A stretch of DNA of 19,587 nt from Saccoglossus kowalevskii (lineage: Eukaryota > Hemichordata > Enteropneusta > Harrimaniidae), in the NCBI RefSeq assembly GCF_000003605.2, contig NW_003150783.1, positions 65,957 to 85,543 of the forward strand. The letters run 5' to 3'. Under the pieces are notes generated by a model that was given only the letters and a program-made list of their open reading frames with translations, did not search any database and had not been told where the DNA came from. This document shows, piece by piece, positions 18,251 through 19,587 of this stretch. Positions within the stretch are counted from its first letter, which is position 1, and every line of letters starts with the position of its first letter. The translations under genes and the position numbers were made by a program.

Positions 18251-19124
18251 GACTGTGCCATGCATGGCTTGTTTGAAAAATATTTTGACAAGTTTCTCGA
18301 AATACATCACTGTAACACACAAAGGAATGCAACTGTAAATGCATTAATTATTCACTGGGTTTTAATTTTGCTATTTTTTCTGATAAGTAAAATCTGCTAA
18401 ATTAAATCTGTGTGAACATAAAAATAAAACCCAATTGTTTCCTTGACAAATTTGTGAAATTAAAAACACAGTGAATATGTTCAAAACATCAAAATAGTGA
18501 AATTAAATGTCAGTGAAAATGGTTTCACAGTTTGTCATGGTGCCATGGACAATTTGGGGGAGGGAACATCTATGTATTTTCACTGCCTGGAAACCATCAC
18601 ATTGAAAACAAAAATGTACTTTGGAATAGATATTGAGACTCCCATAAACAGTGTATAAAACTATAACCCTACATGTACAACATATATAAATTTGGTTGCT
18701 CAGTTGAGTTTGCGTTGTTTCCATGACTTTAGCTTTTTTTTCCGGCTTTGTAACACAGCAACTCAGACAGAGCTCATAGAAATACAAGGTACAGTGGTGA
18801 ATGTCTTAGCATCGTAGAACGTTCTGTGGTGTAGCTCTGCTTCCAAGAATAGCTAGTACTGGTAGGCTTCTACATTAATTCTAAACAGTTTACACAGCAG
18901 TATAGTGTATTCTTGCTACTAATTCTCACATAATATGGTGGCACCTGCTTCTTATAATAAATAAATTTATTTCGCAATGTTATATACTTTCTTTGATAAT
19001 TGTGTAGTTGCCTTAATTTAGGTTACTACAAAAGATAGCCTAACATCCTACTTTTTCCTAGAAAACTTTCTAGCAATAATCATTGCTTAGTAAATTACTG
19101 TGATTGACTAAACCATTTATGCAG
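18251..19124 (+). other. Non-coding stretch upstream of the coiled-coil exon
   Basis: AT-rich. It lacks an exon that I can match to AQR. A 94-codon minus-strand open frame (18503-18787) has no recognisable motif. The last bases, ACCATTTATGCAG, form the acceptor of the next exon. Confidence 0.6.
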
Positions 19125-19236
19125 GGTTGAGAAGATGTTAAAAGAAATGAAGAGAGCCCAACAACGTGAAGTGGAAGATACAAAAGCTCTAGAAGACATG
19201 ATACATCAAGTCGAAACAAACTTAGAACTTACAACG
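19125..19236 (+). CDS. Internal exon of an unrelated coiled-coil protein (possibly ENTR1/SDCCAG3-like)
   Basis: An AG at 19123-19124 and a GTGAGT donor at 19237 enclose 112 nt. The frame starting at 19126 is fully open and encodes VEKMLKEMKRAQQREVEDT and then KALEDMIHQVETNLELTT. Heptad spacing of Val/Leu/Met/Ile with Glu/Lys/Gln in between indicates a coiled coil. The KALEDMI-x-QVE-x-NL pattern reminds me of the C-terminal coiled coil of ENTR1/SDCCAG3-type endosomal proteins, but this is from memory and weak. The exon is not AQR: nothing like it exists in that family, and AQR exon 25 ends in phase 0 whereas this exon needs two preceding codon bases, so direct joining gives GGT TGA. Neighbouring exons of its gene are not visible. 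Confidence 0.72.
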
Positions 19237-19587
19237 GTGAGTTAGAAATTAACACTGATGGGACTACCGTAGTTAAATCAAGTGGGGTAAGACCAAATAA
19301 ATGACTCAGAGACAAGGATGCCGGTAGGTAGGTATGGGGGGGGAGCATCACACCCTCACGTGCAGGCGTCATAGCGGCTGACCCCATGATGCAATTCGCA
19401 GATTTGAATTACATCATGACATGAACAACGTGGTACCTGAGTGTTGGTGGTCACTACGGCAACCTCACAAGTAGGCGTCGTAAGAGTTGTTGCCACCGTA
19501 CGAGTCACAATTTAGACTAACACTGCGGCAAGAACACCGTGGTACCCAAGCAAGGCTGTGTATGCTGCAGTGACAGCCCCCCCCCCC
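19237..19587. repeat. Diverged two-copy repeat bounded by G and C homopolymers at the window end
   Basis: After the donor, GGTAGGTAGGTAT leads into an 8-G run (19336-19343), and the window ends in 11 C (19577-19587). Between them are two diverged copies, about 100-110 bp apart, of a segment with AGGCGTC (19364 and 19474) and CGTGGTACC (19429 and 19540). No gene was seen; it is presumably the start of an intron of the coiled-coil gene. Confidence 0.6.

Noticed and set aside
18503-18787. 94-codon minus-strand open frame
   Set aside because: No family features and composition like the surrounding intergenic or intronic DNA.
19125-19236. Coiled-coil exon as the next AQR exon or an AQR fusion
   Set aside because: It has no AQR similarity, and joining it to the phase-0 end of exon 25 produces GGT TGA, a stop at the second codon.

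Overview
The window is animal nuclear DNA: AT-rich, with many short exons separated by mostly 80-800 bp introns, GT-AG splice sites, microsatellites and transposon remnants. The protein sequence and the DIRS-like retroelement suggest an invertebrate metazoan, probably marine, but I cannot name the clade. I see no bacterial-style genes, tRNA, rRNA or CRISPR array.

The main content is one plus-strand gene, AQR (Aquarius / intron-binding protein 160), the SF1 helicase of the spliceosomal intron-binding complex. I placed 25 internal exons between 1082 and 15094. They sum to 2676 nt (892 codons), and every splice phase agrees with its neighbour. They cover the end of the N-terminal armadillo domain, the stalk and beta-barrel regions, and RecA1 through the Q motif, Walker A and motif II. 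The start of the gene lies upstream of the window. The rest of the helicase (from just after motif II, including RecA2 and the C-terminus) is not found here.

Intron 14 (5837-10210) holds a decayed, 3'-truncated DIRS-like tyrosine-recombinase retrotransposon in sense orientation (about 6110-9475). Intron 15 holds a perfect 34-bp palindrome flanked by 7-bp direct repeats. Intron 22 has a 16-bp minisatellite, and intron 23 has a GC-AG donor.

After exon 25 the sequence is repeat-dominated. It has a 19-unit, 20-bp minisatellite (15261-15640), a 1132-bp DNA transposon relic with perfect 30-bp terminal inverted repeats (15752-16883), diverged repeat families (16884-18250) and a TCTG microsatellite. 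At 19125-19236 a well-formed exon of a different, coiled-coil protein appears on the same strand. Joined directly to AQR exon 25 it would give an immediate stop, so it belongs to another gene. This means a nested or adjacent gene, a truncated AQR copy, or an assembly join. The first ~840 bases are a CpG-richer, unclassified segment upstream of the first visible exon.
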